Made by a program: the position numbers and the translations under genes. Below the pieces are notes generated by a model. The model was not told where the DNA came from, did no database searches, and saw nothing but the letters and a program-made list of their open reading frames with translations. From Hemicordylus capensis (taxonomy: Eukaryota > Chordata > Lepidosauria > Squamata > Cordylidae), in NCBI RefSeq assembly GCF_027244095.1, contig NC_069659.1:26134501-26198500 (forward strand): DNA of 64,000 nucleotides, given 5' to 3'. Positions 1 through 12,129 of this stretch are shown here, piece after piece (the stretch's first letter is position 1; every line of letters starts with the position of its first letter).

Positions 1-149
1 CTGCTTCCGTGGGGCACTCTTGGGACAGAACAAACAAACAGAACAAAGCTCTCTCTTCTTCTGCTGGTGGCTGTGAGTGTAGTTGCCACCCAGTCAAATA
101 TGCAAATTAGGCCACCCGGATTTGGGAAGCTTGACTATGGCAACCCTAC

Positions 150-235
150 CTGCCTGAAACCATGGAGAACCACTGCCAGAAAATACTGAGCGAGATGGAC
201 CAGTGGTCTGACTCAGTATAAGGCAGCTTTCTATG
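150..235 (+). repeat. 3' part of a 5S-derived SINE
   Basis: Carries the tail module TACTGAGCGAGATGGACCAG followed by GGTCTGACTCAGTATAAGGC, shared by all copies of this SINE family in the window. Confidence 0.7.
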
Positions 236-262
236 TTCCCTGGGATTTAAATCAAGGAATTG

Positions 263-672
263 GCACGGCACAGGACCAAGGGTTAGCTCCCCTCTCATGG
301 CCCCAATCTAAATTGCCATTGGGTGTTCCATTCACAGAATTCCCATGCCACAAGATATAAAAGGGGAGCCCTACTGGATCCAGCCAAGGCCCATCTATGT
401 CCAGCATCCTGTTTCCCATAGTAGCTAACCAGATACCTTTGGGAAGCCCACAAGCAGGAGATGAAGGTGTACCCCTTGCCCACTATTGCTCCCCTACAAC
501 AGCTGTTCAGAGGAGGCATCTTGCCTCTGAACCTGGAGGTGGCATGTAGCCATCAAGACCAATGGCCATGGATGGGCCTGTCCTCCATGAAGTTGTCTAA
601 TTCCCTTTTAAAGCTGTTTTAGCTAGTGACCATCACCACATCTTACAGCAGCAAATTCCATAGAATAGTTAT
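263..672 (-). repeat. CR1 LINE 3' end
   Basis: Reverse complement of the CR1 C-terminus and 3' untranslated region (compare 13888-14330 and 42630-43060); diverged and 5'-truncated. Confidence 0.7.
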
Positions 673-679
673 GTCACAT

Positions 680-1600
680 CTAATTGACTCTAGTTGGCTG
701 GCTGTTCTCGGAATTTGAATGCAATTAAAAGGGGCATGGTGAAAACTGACTTCAGTAAAGCTGTGCGGGACAGCAACAAAGAATTTGAGATTACTGGAGC
801 AAAAGAGTCTAGTGTGCTGTCACAAGTAAAAGTGACATGGTTTAGAGTGCATGCAACTAGGAAATATATGTATTGCTGCTGTTTATCCACAAGTCGTCGT
901 CGTTGTCTAGGGTTTTTGGTCTATATGCTATAGGATTACCCAGAAGCATCAGACTGTGTGAGCATTCAGCCAATCTAGAGTAAGCAGCCATGCTCCTTTA
1001 TTTAGTTTAGATCCACAGCCTTATGGATAGGAAGGAAAACTGAGTTTTCTGCAAACAGCTTTTGTGGTTGGTGAAAGCACAGATTTCTCACCTAAGGAAG
1101 TATCAGCCAGCACCCACATTCTTCTATAAGCATCTATTGTGCCTTTAATCTCCACTTTGAACTACAAACTCTGCAAGGTGAGCCTCTGAGAACAGAAGTT
1201 ATTTGCATGCTTGAAAATTAAATAAAGCCTTAAAAACCAGCTGGAAACTGATCCTTTCTTCAGGTGAGCACTTACTTGGTATCCTGTTTTAAACTTAAAA
1301 TGATTTTTTGAATTTCTGGTTATAATTTGAATACAATGCCTAGATTGCCTGGAATGTCCATCCAGTTCAAAAACAGCTCTCCACTTTCTTTCTCACATTA
1401 ATAGATGTCATGAAATGGAAACTATCCTGGTTATCATGGAGTATGCCATACAACCATACTGTGTCGTTTTCTGTTCTATTGATCTTTCTCTGTTCTGTGT
1501 TCCTTATCTGCGGTGCCTTCTACCAAAGGAGCCACATATGGAGCCCCACAAATATATCATATTTATATGTCAAGAGCATGTGATGTCTTAGATTTTTAGG
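680..1600. other. No recognisable feature
   Basis: Unique-looking AT-rich DNA. A short open frame at 694-933 shows no recognisable motif and is probably chance. Confidence 0.5.
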
Positions 1601-1680
1601 ACAAAGGTGAGATTTTATTTATTTATTTATTAGATTTATATACCGCCCTTCCAAAATGGCTCAGGGCAGTTCACAACATT

Positions 1681-2315
1681 GAGAGCCAGCGTGGTGTAGT
1701 GTTTAGAGTGCTGGACTAGGACTGGGGAGACCTGAGTTCAGATCCCCACTCAGCCATGATACTAGCTGGGTGACTTTGGGCCAGTCACTTCTCTCTCAGC
1801 CTAACCTACTTCACAGGGTTTGTCAGTATATATTAACTGTGAGGTGGTGTGTACAGCTTTAATTACAAAGTGCAAGTCACCGTGTTACAGCAGGTGGTGT
1901 AACTGGCAACATGTGAAGCCTGTTAACGAGTGATAAGGCCCTGAGTAATGGCCTGTGGTGATTGGTCACTACTAGTATAAGGGTAAAGCTCAAACCAGAG
2001 CAACTTGTCCACAGTGGTAAATGCTGCACCACTTTTCCACCCGGCTGATGCTGTATCTATGTGCCTTCTCTGTGTGCCTTATGTATGTGAATGTGTAACC
2101 GGACCTTACTGAGACAATACATCATGTGAGTGTCCTCAACTTCAATATATTCCTTTGTTGAACTTTTACCTGTGCGTGGAGTGTTCTTACTCAAGCAAGT
2201 GGGACACAGGTGAATTACTCTGCTATAGGGCACAGCACCCAACAGGGTTGTTGTGAAGAGAAACTCAAGTATGTAGTACACCGCTCTGGGCTCCTTGGAG
2301 GAAGAGCAGAATATA
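1681..2315 (+). repeat. CORE/MIR-like tRNA-derived SINE, interrupted by a solo LTR
   Basis: The head GAGCCAGCGTGGTGTAGTG, core (GTGACTTTGGGCCAGTCACT) and tail CGCTCTGGGCTCCTTGGAG are one SINE split by the insertion at 1821-2244. Other copies are at 22150-22378 (+), 22975-23170 (-) and 57965-58190 (-), with a fragment at 7395-7455. Confidence 0.8.
1821..2244. mobile_element. Solo LTR (fossil LTR element)
   Basis: A 424-bp block that begins TG and ends CA, flanked by the 5-bp direct repeat GGGTT (1816-1820 and 2245-2249), inserted into a SINE. A TATA-like TATAAGGG lies inside. There is no internal region, so it is a solo LTR. The family (endogenous retrovirus or Gypsy kin) cannot be assigned. 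It is younger than the SINE it interrupts. Confidence 0.75.
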
Positions 2316-2690
2316 AATGTAAAAATAAATAAAATAAAAATAAACATGATACAAACAATTAAAACAAATTAACAATTAAAATCAAACTATTAAAACACAA
2401 TAAAACCAATAAAACAGCCCAAAGCCCTGAAAATCAGGGCAACAGTTTAAAACGGTTTAAAACAGTTAATCATTTAAAATTCTGGAAGGCCAGGCCAAAT
2501 AAGTACATTTTAAGGGCTCTCTTGAAGGACAGCAATGATCTCTAATTACGAATTTCTGCCGGGAGTGTATTCCATAGCCCAGGAGCAGCTACAGAGAAGG
2601 CCTGCCTCTGTGTCACCACCAGACGAACCGGTGGCAACTGGAGACGGACCTCCTCAGATGACCTTAACGTGCGGTGGGGATCATGTAAAA
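2310..2690 (-). repeat. L2-type LINE 3' untranslated region
   Basis: Matches the stretch at 62072-62467 in order and orientation (the AAAACAGTT-rich part, the GGGCTCTTTTGAAGG part and the CCACCAGATGAACTGGTGGC part). Confidence 0.6.
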
Positions 2691-3109
2691 GAAAAAAGGA
2701 TCATGTAGAGATAGGGGTGAGATGGCATGACATCCTGGAAGCAGGAAGGTCGCCAAATGCATACTGTATCTTGCAAAAATGTAAAAAAGAAAAGAAGAAG
2801 AAGCAGGATTTGAGATGGGACTTTCAAGATGATACTAAGGAACCAAAACAGATCTGAATGCACCCTAAACTGCATTTGCAAACTCTGGTCAAACATGTCC
2901 AGGTAACTACTGCAAGCAGGCACTAGTCGATTTATGACAATGGTGGAGCAGGGACCTTTGCATCTAACTAGGGCAAACCTATTCATGCCTGAGATACAAA
3001 ATTAACCCTGGCACATTTTCATCCACAAGTGAAAGCATTTATAGTAACTGCATGATATTTGGGGGTTTTGTGCACTGGGGTGCCAGTAGCAGTGTCCTAA
3101 AAAGACAAT
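2690..3109. other. No recognisable feature
   Basis: Mixed-composition unique sequence. Short open frames on both strands have no motif. Confidence 0.5.
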
Positions 3110-3117
3110 ATGTCATT

Positions 3118-4511
3118 TAGGGATGTGCACAAAACCGGTTCGCCTGGTTTGGTTCGGATTCGAACCGGTTTCGAACCAGGAGGGGGTGGTTCGGTTTTGG
3201 TTTTGTTCGAACCATCCCCTGGTTGGGTTTGGATTTCGAACCGGTTCGGACACCCAAAAATTGGTAGGATTTGTGAGTGAGTGAGTGGATTCATGGATTC
3301 ATTAAAATGAGAGTGAGTGGATTCATGGTGTCTCATTGAAAATCTCATTTGCTATCATAGAATCCACACTCAGAAACCTCAGAAACAACAGAACCAAGTA
3401 CCCCATGGGTTAGAAACCCATGGGGGTGGTTGGCACCCTATGTGCACTACATCACCACTCGCTCTGGGCCACCCCAGAACCCTCCAAGTGCACTTATGGG
3501 GCTGCTGAAAGCTCCATTATAGCTTATGAGGAAAAACCTTAAAGACGCGTAAACTTCAACAATTCACCGAAAATCAGCCCTCTCCCCAAATCCTTTGAAA
3601 AAATTCAGGTAGCTTCCTTGCCCCTACCTGGCACTACCACCCACCCCACACTGCTCTAGGCCACCCCTTTGCCCCCGACGTGAAGCTATACATTTGCTGA
3701 CACCTCCATGCTTCTTTATGGAGAAAAACCTTAAAAGACGCGTAAACTTCAAAAATCACTTAAAAATCAGCCCTTTGCCCAATTCCTTTCAAATAATTCT
3801 GATAGCTTCCTTGCCCCCCCCAGGAACTACTACCCACCATACTCCACTCTACGACACCCCTTTCCCCCCGACGTGAAGCTATACATTTGCTGCAATCCTA
3901 ATTATTCTCTATGAGGAATTCAAAAATACTTTAACTATTCACCAATAATCAGAGGAGTGTCCAATTGCCTTGGGGTTTTTTGGGTGGAAGGAACCCCTGT
4001 ATGTCTACTACCCACCCCACTTTTGTGCCCCTAGGTGCTCCACAATAGGGGATATGGACTGGTTTGGGTCCCATTATACTCTATGAGAAAAATAATTAAA
4101 ATATTTCAAATATTCATTAAAAATCGTAGGACTGTCCTATTGCTTCAGGGTTTGGGTGGTTGTTGGCACCCATGGGTGCTCCACAATAAGGTATAATGGC
4201 CTGGTTCAAGTCCCATTATATCCTTTGAGAAAAAAATAAAAATAATTTTCAAAAATTCATAAAACATCGTACGAGTGTCCGATTGCTTTGGGGTTTGGGT
4301 GACAGGTACCCCTGGGTGCCAGCTACCATCCTACCAATTTTTGGGTGTCTGAACCGGTCCGAACTGGTTTGAATCGAACCACCCCCTGGTTTGGTTCGAA
4401 TTCGGACCTGCAGCTCGAACCTGATGGCTGGTTTGGTTCGAATCCGAACCTCCGAACCACCCTGGTTTGGATTCGAACCGGTTCTGATTCGAACCGGTTC
4501 GCTCATCCCTA
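3118..4511. mobile_element. Non-autonomous hAT element with internal tandem repeats
   Basis: Terminal inverted repeats TAGGGATG...CATCCCTA and a perfect 8-bp target duplication ATGTCATT (3110-3117 and 4512-4519) are diagnostic of hAT. The subterminal arms are rich in GAACCGGTTC motifs. The 1.0-kb centre is about four diverged tandem units of roughly 190 bp (a TTATGGAGAAAAACCTT-like start in each). No transposase frame. Confidence 0.88.
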
Positions 4512-4837
4512 ATGTCATTTAAATAAAAATAACCTTAGAGTTTTTGCACAAAATTTTCAGTGGAGAATTTTTCCGATGACTGCTAATGAAGGTTAAGAAC
4601 ATTTACTTCTCTGCTGAAGCAGCAGCAAGAGGGAGGCTCAAAGGCATTTTGAAATGTGTGAAGGGCATCTCTGGCCAGTTTTATTGCTGCCAGATTCTCA
4701 ATTTGAAATCTTCATTAGCCCTACTCACAAACTATGTTGGACACTCATGCAATGTGTGTACAGTGTAAACAAGTAGTTATTTACACACGATAGCCACATT
4801 CAGATGTTTCAGGAAAAAACCTTCTCATGGTTACAAT

Positions 4838-5381
4838 TAGGGATGTGCATGGAACCAGCTGTTCTGGTTTGGTTGGAGTCCGGAACGGACTTGAACCTGA
4901 CCTGGCCAATTTGGCCCGGCACTCCCTCAAACTGCCCCCCCCCGTCTGTTCCTGGTGTGGGGGTTTGTGAGGATTTTTAATTTTTTTTAAAGTCACCCCC
5001 TTCGGGGAGTTCCTTGAGGTGGCGGCGGGTGTGTGTGTGTCCTGTAGAGGTTCCCCCCCGCCGGCCTCCCTTATTGCTGCCAGCGGCCCATTCGGCCACT
5101 TTTTTGTCCCGCTTGGGCCTTTGAACTGAGGCGCGGAGGCCGGCAGGGGGAGGGGTAACCTCCGTGGACCCCCCTGCCTCCTCAAGGAACTCCCCACAAA
5201 GGGGGTAAATGACTTAATTTTTTTTTTTTAAAAACCACAACTCATGAACCCCCGAACAGTTGGGGGGTGTTCAGTCTGGGGTCAGACTGAACAGGGGGTG
5301 ATTCGGTTCGACCCCAGACCATCGAACCGAACCGGCTCAACTTTGAACCTCTCGAACGTCGAGCCGGTTTGCACACCCCTA
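4838..5381. mobile_element. Non-autonomous hAT element (same family)
   Basis: TAGGGATGTGCA...TGCACACCCCTA ends and a perfect 8-bp target duplication GTTACAAT at 4830-4837 and 5382-5389. 544 bp, GC-rich, no coding capacity. Confidence 0.88.
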
Positions 5382-5394
5382 GTTACAATGCCAA

Positions 5395-5960
5395 AAGTGG
5401 GTAGGAAGTCCTCCCCCAGTGCTGTCACTCCCTCTCTCTAGCCAAACTTGGAAGAAGCGGTCATCATGGTTATGACATTTTCCTGTGTGCACAAACACTG
5501 CTGTAAGTGTGAGCAGCTAGTGAGAGGCACTGGGGCCAATCACACAACCTACCAGGCGAGCGGGAGGGTGAGTGGGGGGGAAGGCTTCCCAAACCTTGCC
5601 TTCTTCCCATACAATCGTTGGTTACTTGGTGGGAGCATGGAGCACGCTTCCACACAATAACCCCAGTTCCATGCAGCATGGAGCAGGGCAAATTCATCTG
5701 AGGTTGGGAGTTGTTGTCGTAGCCTCCATGAATCCCTCAGTGAACCACACAACATGTACGATGCATTGGGAGATTCCCCCAGGAAACGGGCACTCTAGGC
5801 ACCTGTCTCTGTGTCCACAGGGGCTAAACATAGCCCTAGCAAACACATACGCAGTTAGCTCAGGTTAAGGGAGTGCTCTCTCCCTTAACCTCAGCTAACA
5901 GCCGGGTTTGAAAGTGGAGCTAGGGAGCACTACCCCTCCAGGATTGGGATTGCCTTGCGG
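5395..5960. repeat. Foldback-type repeats shared with 18.7 kb and 45.6 kb
   Basis: 5395-5560 resembles arms found at 18660-18950 and 24655-24805. 5560-5960 is an inverted match of 45600-45990 (for example the CAGGGGCTAA / TTAGCCCCTG-type blocks and a GCATTGTGGGA-like motif). Probably non-autonomous DNA transposons of unknown family. Confidence 0.5.
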
Positions 5961-6199
5961 GTGGGAGTGGGGTGTAGTTGGCACATGACAGTTGACAGTT
6001 GGTACTGTCGAAAAGACAGTCAAAATGAATAGAAGAAATGAAGGTGTGTAATGAATCCTCATAGGGATTCATTGAGGGAAAGTTATTATACACCAAAGAA
6101 TCCAAACACTTGAAAAATAGTGACCACACATTTTACTACATAACTCCACTTCTACATGGGCTAGAGCTTAGATTTTTAAAAAAATGAAAGCTGGGAATC

Positions 6200-6382
6200 T
6201 GGGGGAATTAATAGGAGGGATCCAAATCTCGAATCGATTCGAATCAAATCAGGCACGATTCGATTTGTACCCAAATCTAGCCAATGGACCACAGGGGTGA
6301 TTTGTTTTGTCTCCAAATCACCCAAATCAGCTAGATTCAGGTACCAATCGATTTGTACCCGAATCAATTTGCACATCTCTAG
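6200..6382. repeat. Partial hAT-like repeat rich in GAATCGATTCG
   Basis: Ends in TTTGCACATCTCTA, like the TGCACATCCCTA terminus of the TAGGGATG hAT family. The other end is not defined. Confidence 0.45.
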
Positions 6383-6383
6383 C

Positions 6384-6660
6384 TGCCATATACTGAGTCA
6401 GATCATTGGTCCATCTAGCTCAGTATTGTCTACACAGACTGGCAGCGGCTTCTCCAAGGCTGCAGCAAGGAATCTCTCTCAGCTCTATCTTGGAGATGCC
6501 AGGGAGGCAACCTGGAACCTAGATGCTCTTCGCTGCCCCATCCCCTAAGGGGAATATCTTAAAAGTACTCACACATCAAGTCTCCCAGTCATATGCAACC
6601 AGGGTGGACCCTGCTTAGCTGAGTGGACAAGTCATGTTTGCTACCACAAGACCAGCTCTA
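6384..6660 (-). repeat. 5S-derived SINE with CR1-like tail
   Basis: Read on the minus strand it has GGTCTTGTGGTAGCAAAC, the 5S-rRNA-like stretch AGCTAAGCAGGGTC with ATATGA(C)TGGGAGACT, the body, and the tail ATGGACCAATGATCTGACTC. Nearly full length. Confidence 0.8.
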
Positions 6661-7950
6661 ATAATATCACACACTCTCTGTTCAAGAGTCAGCAGGTTAC
6701 TAATGAGTCAGAGAGGTGGGAGAGGAGAGTGAAAAGTGGGCTGTTCCTCAGCTATCCCCCCCGCTCCTCATTGGCCCAGGGACATTTGCCCACCTGTTGG
6801 GAAAATATAGCTACACTTCTGCAAACAGGGCCACAGTCTGGGCTGGAAGTGTGGCATGCACTGTGTGTGTGTGTGTGGGGGGGGAGTACTTCTCCCCACA
6901 TCCTGTTCAGTGATGGAATAACCCTCAGTGGTGGTTTTGCCCCAAAGCAGCAGTTTGCAGGAAATTGCCACATACAGGATTGTTTTGGGGTGAAAATTAA
7001 GCCAGGGGGCTGGTGAGGGGGACGTGCTCTATTCCCTCTCACTGCATACCACATTCCTAGACTGGATTTGGGCCCCATTCAGCTTATTTTTAAAGCGAAA
7101 AGTTCTTCTTCTGGTCCCTTTCTGGGTTAAACATATGTTCTAAAGGTGCATACTTCGGCACGTGCAGCGTGGCCCTGAACAACCTTGAATTCCTATGTGT
7201 GGAATGTAAAAGATTACATACTTCACACTAAGGCCCTTGACCCTTGTGCATGTACAGCCCGCTAAAGAAAACAGAAATGCTTTCCCATTTTATCCATCCT
7301 CAGCCTGTACAGTAGATGGGGGTAGCATGTTGGAATGTTTCCCCACAAAAAGGAGCAGAAATCAGCTTAATTTGGTTCTTAGCATGCTGGTTCTCTATAT
7401 CGTTTTCTCAGCCTAACCAACCTACCTCACAGGGTTGTTGTGAGGATAAACATAAACAAACAACCAAGCATGCAGAGAGTATTCTCATGCTGTTGGTGTG
7501 TGTGAGCAAGCATTTATATATGTAACCCCATCCTATATCTGAACTGGTAGAGTCCACCTAGGAAAAGTGTTGCTATTTGATTTTGTTGATTGTACGGAAT
7601 GTTCCTCCGTTCAGCTTTTCAATTCTCTGAATTTAAAAGACAGTGTTAATGTAAAGGTCAACTCTGCTGCCACCTAGTGCTATAGCATTTATTATTTTCC
7701 TTTCTGTTACAAATAATCTTGGGGCAGATTCCACCACAACCTCCCCCCCCACCCCCACTTCTTGTAGAATAGGCAGACAATGACGTTTTCCAGACTAGAC
7801 CCTACAACGGGGTCAGGACGCATCTCGGAAGTGTGCTTCCACACTACTTGTGTCATGACACTGCAGTCCCTCCGTGGACAGCCGGGTACCGTTCACATTC
7901 CCAATGCCTTGTGAATTTAATCAAGCGATATAGAGCTAATATGTTGTAGA
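6660..7950. other. Mostly unassigned sequence
   Basis: Holds a short (GT)n run near 6865, a fragment of CORE-like SINE at 7395-7455 (CCTCACAGGGTTGTTGTGAG), and otherwise no recognisable gene or repeat. Confidence 0.45.
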
Positions 7951-7954
7951 TCTA

Positions 7955-7956
7955 TC

Positions 7957-7991
<35 letters not shown>

Positions 7992-8060
7992 TTTCCTGTG
8001 TAAACCACTCTGAGCCATTTTTTGAAGGGAGATATGGAAATCGAATAGATGATGATGATG
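7955..8060 (+). repeat. (TTTA)n and L2-type SINE tail
   Basis: A tetranucleotide run, then GTAAACCACTCTGAGCCATTT and GAAATCGAATAGATGATG, the tail of the short L2-tailed SINE seen repeatedly here. Confidence 0.65.
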
Positions 8061-8640
8061 ATGATACACTGAAACATTTGCAAAAAATACAAGCTACCTA
8101 TGGCCAAAAATTGGTGGGACCATCAAATTGAAAAAGTGGTAGAAAATGGAGATGTAAAAATATTATGGGACTTCCGACTACAAACAGACAAACATCTGCC
8201 ACACAATACACCAGATATCACTGTAGTCGAGAAGAAAGAAAAACAAGTCAAAATAATCGACATAGCAATACCAGGGGATAGCAGAACAGAAGAAAAAGAA
8301 ATAGAAAAAATCACCAAATACAAAGATCTACAAATTGAAATTGAAAGGCTGTGGCAGAAAAAGACCAAAATAATCCCAGTGGTAATTGGCGCCCTGGGTG
8401 CAATCCCAAAAGACCTTGAAGAGCACCTCAACACCATAGGGGCCACAGAAATCACCATCAGCCAATTACAAAAAGCAGCTTTACTGGGAACAGCCTATAT
8501 TCTGCAACGATATCTATAACAACTGACAATAAAATTCTGGCATCCCAGGTCCTTGGGAAGGACTCGATGTCTGGATAAAACAAGCCAGTCAATAACACCT
8601 GCCTGACTGTGTAAATAAATAAATAAATAAATAATAAAAT
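8061..8640 (+). mobile_element. R4/Dong-type LINE, C-terminal endonuclease fragment
   Basis: An uninterrupted frame at 8100-8519 (139 codons) contains ILWDFRLQTDKHLPHNTPDI, then VVEKKEKQVKIIDIAIPGD and IPVVIGALGAIPKDLEEHL. This looks like the restriction-like endonuclease end (PD...D arrangement) of R2/R4-group LINEs, known in lizards from the R4 clade. It is followed by a short 3' untranslated region ending in (AAAT)n. 5'-truncated, no reverse transcriptase here. The family call is from memory of these proteins. Confidence 0.65.
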
Positions 8641-8971
8641 ATCCGGTGTGAAAAAGTTGCTGTTTTTTCGGGTTGTTAGTTGCTGCGAGACTGCTCCCCC
8701 TGCTGTTTACGTTTTGAATGTGACTTGCTGGAATGGAGGCATTTTGCTGATGATGAGCAACTACTCTGGAAATGCCCATGTGAAGTTACTTAATGCAACT
8801 GGCTTGCCACATGTGGTAGTCATAGGAATTTTGCTATGAACATTTCCACTTGCATTGATTCATCCAATCATTTCAGAGCATTTTCCTGGGAAACAAACAT
8901 TTTCAGCCTGGGTACTATTTTTCTGCCAGGTGAAAGAGAAAGATGCACAGTAGGACAGCACTAGGTGGCAG

Positions 8972-10215
8972 CAGGGATGTGCAAACCGGTTCGACGTCGA
9001 ACTGGTTCAGTGTTGAACCGGTTTGGTTTGAAGGTTTGTGATCAAGCCGAACTACCCCTGGTTTTCCTCGACCCTGAACTGAACACCCCCTCCGCCCGCC
9101 GTTTGGGGGGTTGTGGTTCGTGAGTCATTATTTGAGTAAAATAAAATACGTTTTTCCTTCTCCGAGGCCATGGGGGAGGGACTCATGGAGGTTCCCCCTC
9201 CACTGCCAGCCTTTCTTATGCCAAAACCGCCTGGTTTGGGCATTCTTCGGCCTGTTCCAGGCCTTTCGCCCATCACAGTGGCCATTTTGGAGGCCATGGC
9301 ACATGTGCAGTGGGCCCCTGCGTGGCTACCACTGACTGCACAGGTCTCCCAAGTCCCGCCTCTCTGCTTCCTCCATGTGGAAGAAGGCCAGAAATGGGCT
9401 GCTCAGCAGAGAGGTGAGAGGCCCGTGCAGTCAGCTGAGAGAAGGGAGGACAGCTGGAAGGAGCTCGCCACCCCCCACCTCAGTAAAAGGGGAACTCTCC
9501 ATTCTACACCCCCTCCCTGAAGCCTCCGCCACCAGCGCTGTGCCCCATACCACCCTCCCTCCCTGGGTAAAAGGTAAAGGATTTGTTAAGGGGAACTCTC
9601 CCCTCTTCACCCCCCACCCTCCCCACAGCTATTGCCACCACCCAGGGCCGGACTTGGGGCACTAAGAGGGCGGTGGAATGTATGTGGGGAGGGTGCTGGG
9701 TTTTGAGCAGAATGGGTAATTAAGTGTGGGAGTCAGGGCGCAGAGGCGCTCCGTGGATGGGGCGCACCAGGAATATGCCCTGTTGCCCTGTGGGCCAGTC
9801 CGATCCTGCCACCACCCTGCAGTGGTGTGTGTGTGTTTTAAAAAAACAACAGCTACAGGGGGGGCTTCCACCTTGCCCCCACCCTATCTGCAGCCGCTGC
9901 CACCATCCCCAGAGAGGGGTGGAAAAACTTGAGGAATGGGGCTGCTGCCAAGTGAGTGGAGAGGCAGGCTGCTCTCTGTTCACTCTCTGCTCACTCGCAG
10001 CCCACCCCCAAGCACACATCATGGTGGCGCTGCGGCTGTTGCGCTGGAGAGCCAAGGGGCAGGCATGAGGCTACCGAGAGAGCGGAGAGGCAGGCTGCTT
10101 GGCACTCTCTCGGTCACTGGTGTGCGCTGCAGTTGCGCCGCTACTGCCCACGCGGTGCCTGTCCTGGGGCGATCGCCCCGGTCGCCCCACCCTAAGCCTG
10201 GCTTTGCCCCATGGT
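8972..10215. repeat. GC-rich composite of hAT-like non-autonomous elements
   Basis: Begins CAGGGATGTGCAAACCGG like the hAT family above; from 9646 a second block starts CAGGGCCGGACTTGGGGC. Overlapping open frames on both strands follow from high GC and show no protein motif. Boundaries and target duplications could not be fixed. Confidence 0.5.
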
Positions 10216-10689
10216 TATATTTCTTCAAGATAAATATCAGTATATTTCATATTAGATAGAATATAATTATCACATTACTCACATTAGCTCTTCCAGACAG
10301 TGATTTATTCCAACTTCAGCACAGATTCCAAAGGGAGGTGAAAATCTGCCTCTGAACAAAGTGTTGCAGAGAAATTACATACCCTCTATAAGTAATTGTA
10401 CAGGAAGTCACTTTAACGGAGAAACAAGGCTTTGATATTTATTGCTAGGTAAATATAGGTTAAGAAAACAATAAACAGACTAACAGTCTCTTAGGCAGAG
10501 AGAGGGAGGATCTCTCAGTTCTGAATTCAGGATAGCAAGAAAGAAGCAGACAAACAGTGGCCGCCTTTGCCCGTAGTGTGAAAACGGAGTTTGCGAAAGC
10601 CGCAGTTAATTTTTGTAACCGTGCATTGCATCGCAGACGTTTGTCCAACTATAGCCTGGCTACTTCCGGTTTCAGTGTAGGGGAGCCAC

Positions 10690-10960
10690 TCCCTCTTCTT
10701 TGCCCGCCAAGGCCGCATCCCAGCAAGTTCCATAGCACTTGCATCACCAGACTGTGACCACGGCATCAGAATGTCAGCAAGGCGGTAGCCATTGGCTATG
10801 ATCTTCAAGAGGGTGTGCCAAGCATGATTGTGCCTTTTCAGAATGGACTGTGTGCTCTTGGCAGGTAAAGGGCATTTAAAACCATTTAAATGGTGTGCTA
10901 GCCCTTCTTCTGACAGCAATTGCACTGCCACACTCATAAGAACCCCACACTAAAACCGTC
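10690..10960 (-). repeat. Old dispersed repeat, second copy at 26.7-27.3 kb
   Basis: Reverse-complement match to 26700-26875 plus 27107-27265 (CTGTCAGAAGAA, CCATTTAAATGG and CTGGTGATGC blocks). No open frame conserved between the copies. Class unknown. Confidence 0.5.
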
Positions 10961-10969
10961 TTGCACAAG

Positions 10970-12120
10970 CACAATTGCTGGCAATGGTGGGGTAACGAGG
11001 GGCACTATTTTCCTGTAACACCAGGAAGGAATCATGATGACTTCCTAGGAGGGAATATGTATATGAGGGTGGGCAAAGGATCCTGGGGTCTGGGTCATTG
11101 TGACCAAGGATGCTCCTGTGATGGCCGACTCCGGCTAAGCAATGCAGGGACACCAAACCACACTCCTGCCCCTGTGTCAGCTTGCCACCCAGGGATTAGC
11201 CCTCTGATGAGAGGGCCAGTCCACTTGGGGAAACCAGAGGCTCCAAGACCATCGGTCTTCTTTTGGACTGTGCTTTCATGAGGTGAGCCAGCCAAAGAAA
11301 GGGGGCTCCACTTGTGTGGGGCCCCCATTCTCTCTGGTTAATAATAGAACTTTTACAGAGTGACCACCTCCTCTCCAGGCAACCCTTTCATGCACCCAAA
11401 GGATAATTTGCCGCTCTGTGTGTCTGGGCGGCACCAGATGGACAGACTAGGGAAACACTGCAACTGGCGATAGATCTTAACTCTCTTTCAAATTTTCTGG
11501 ATTCGGACCTGCATTGCGGTGTTTGCAGATCAGCCACTGCAGGAAATCATGGAAGAGGGGACCCCAAATTATCAGCGATCCCAGGAGAGTAGGGTACCCA
11601 TGCAAGGCAAAAAATAAACGTGTATATGTTCTAATGGGTGGCCAGACTGGCAGAGAGACTGCTTGGGCTTCTTCTTCATCGCAGTCGCCAAGGTAGGGAG
11701 TGGTGTTGCCGGGGTACCCATACCCTTGGCTTGCTTGTGTGGAGAAACCATGTTGGGTGGTATCTGCTGGCTGGCCCACATGTGTGTCTTTATGGCCTTT
11801 CAGTCTCATGAGAGAGTGGTTCTTGGGAGAAGGGGCATTGTCACACATTATTAACGATTCTGCCCGATCCCTGCACACCCCAGGATGGTTCTTCTCATGA
11901 GTAGTGCATTGGTTTCTCCATAGTCTTTCACTCTCATGAGAGAGCTATCCACCTTAGAGCAGTAGCATCACATAGGAAGAGTCCCTCCGTTAACTGGAGG
12001 CAATGCTGCTCCCGCTGGATGGTTCTTCTAATGGGTAATGACAGTTAATGCATGCTTTTATCCAAGGGGAAGGGACTGGCTCTGCCTTCATCAACTTTAT
12101 TGTATATTGTACAAAAAATA
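10970..12120. other. No recognisable feature
   Basis: Moderately GC-rich unique sequence. Several CTCATGAGAGAG motifs at 11800-11945 suggest a degenerate repeat. Open frames on both strands lack motifs. Confidence 0.4.
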
Positions 12121-12129
12121 GAACAGAGA

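Noticed and set aside
9724-10259. Protein gene in the GC-rich block
   Set aside because: Overlapping open frames occur on both strands and in several frames, which follows from GC content. No motif, splice pattern or repeat-independent sequence.
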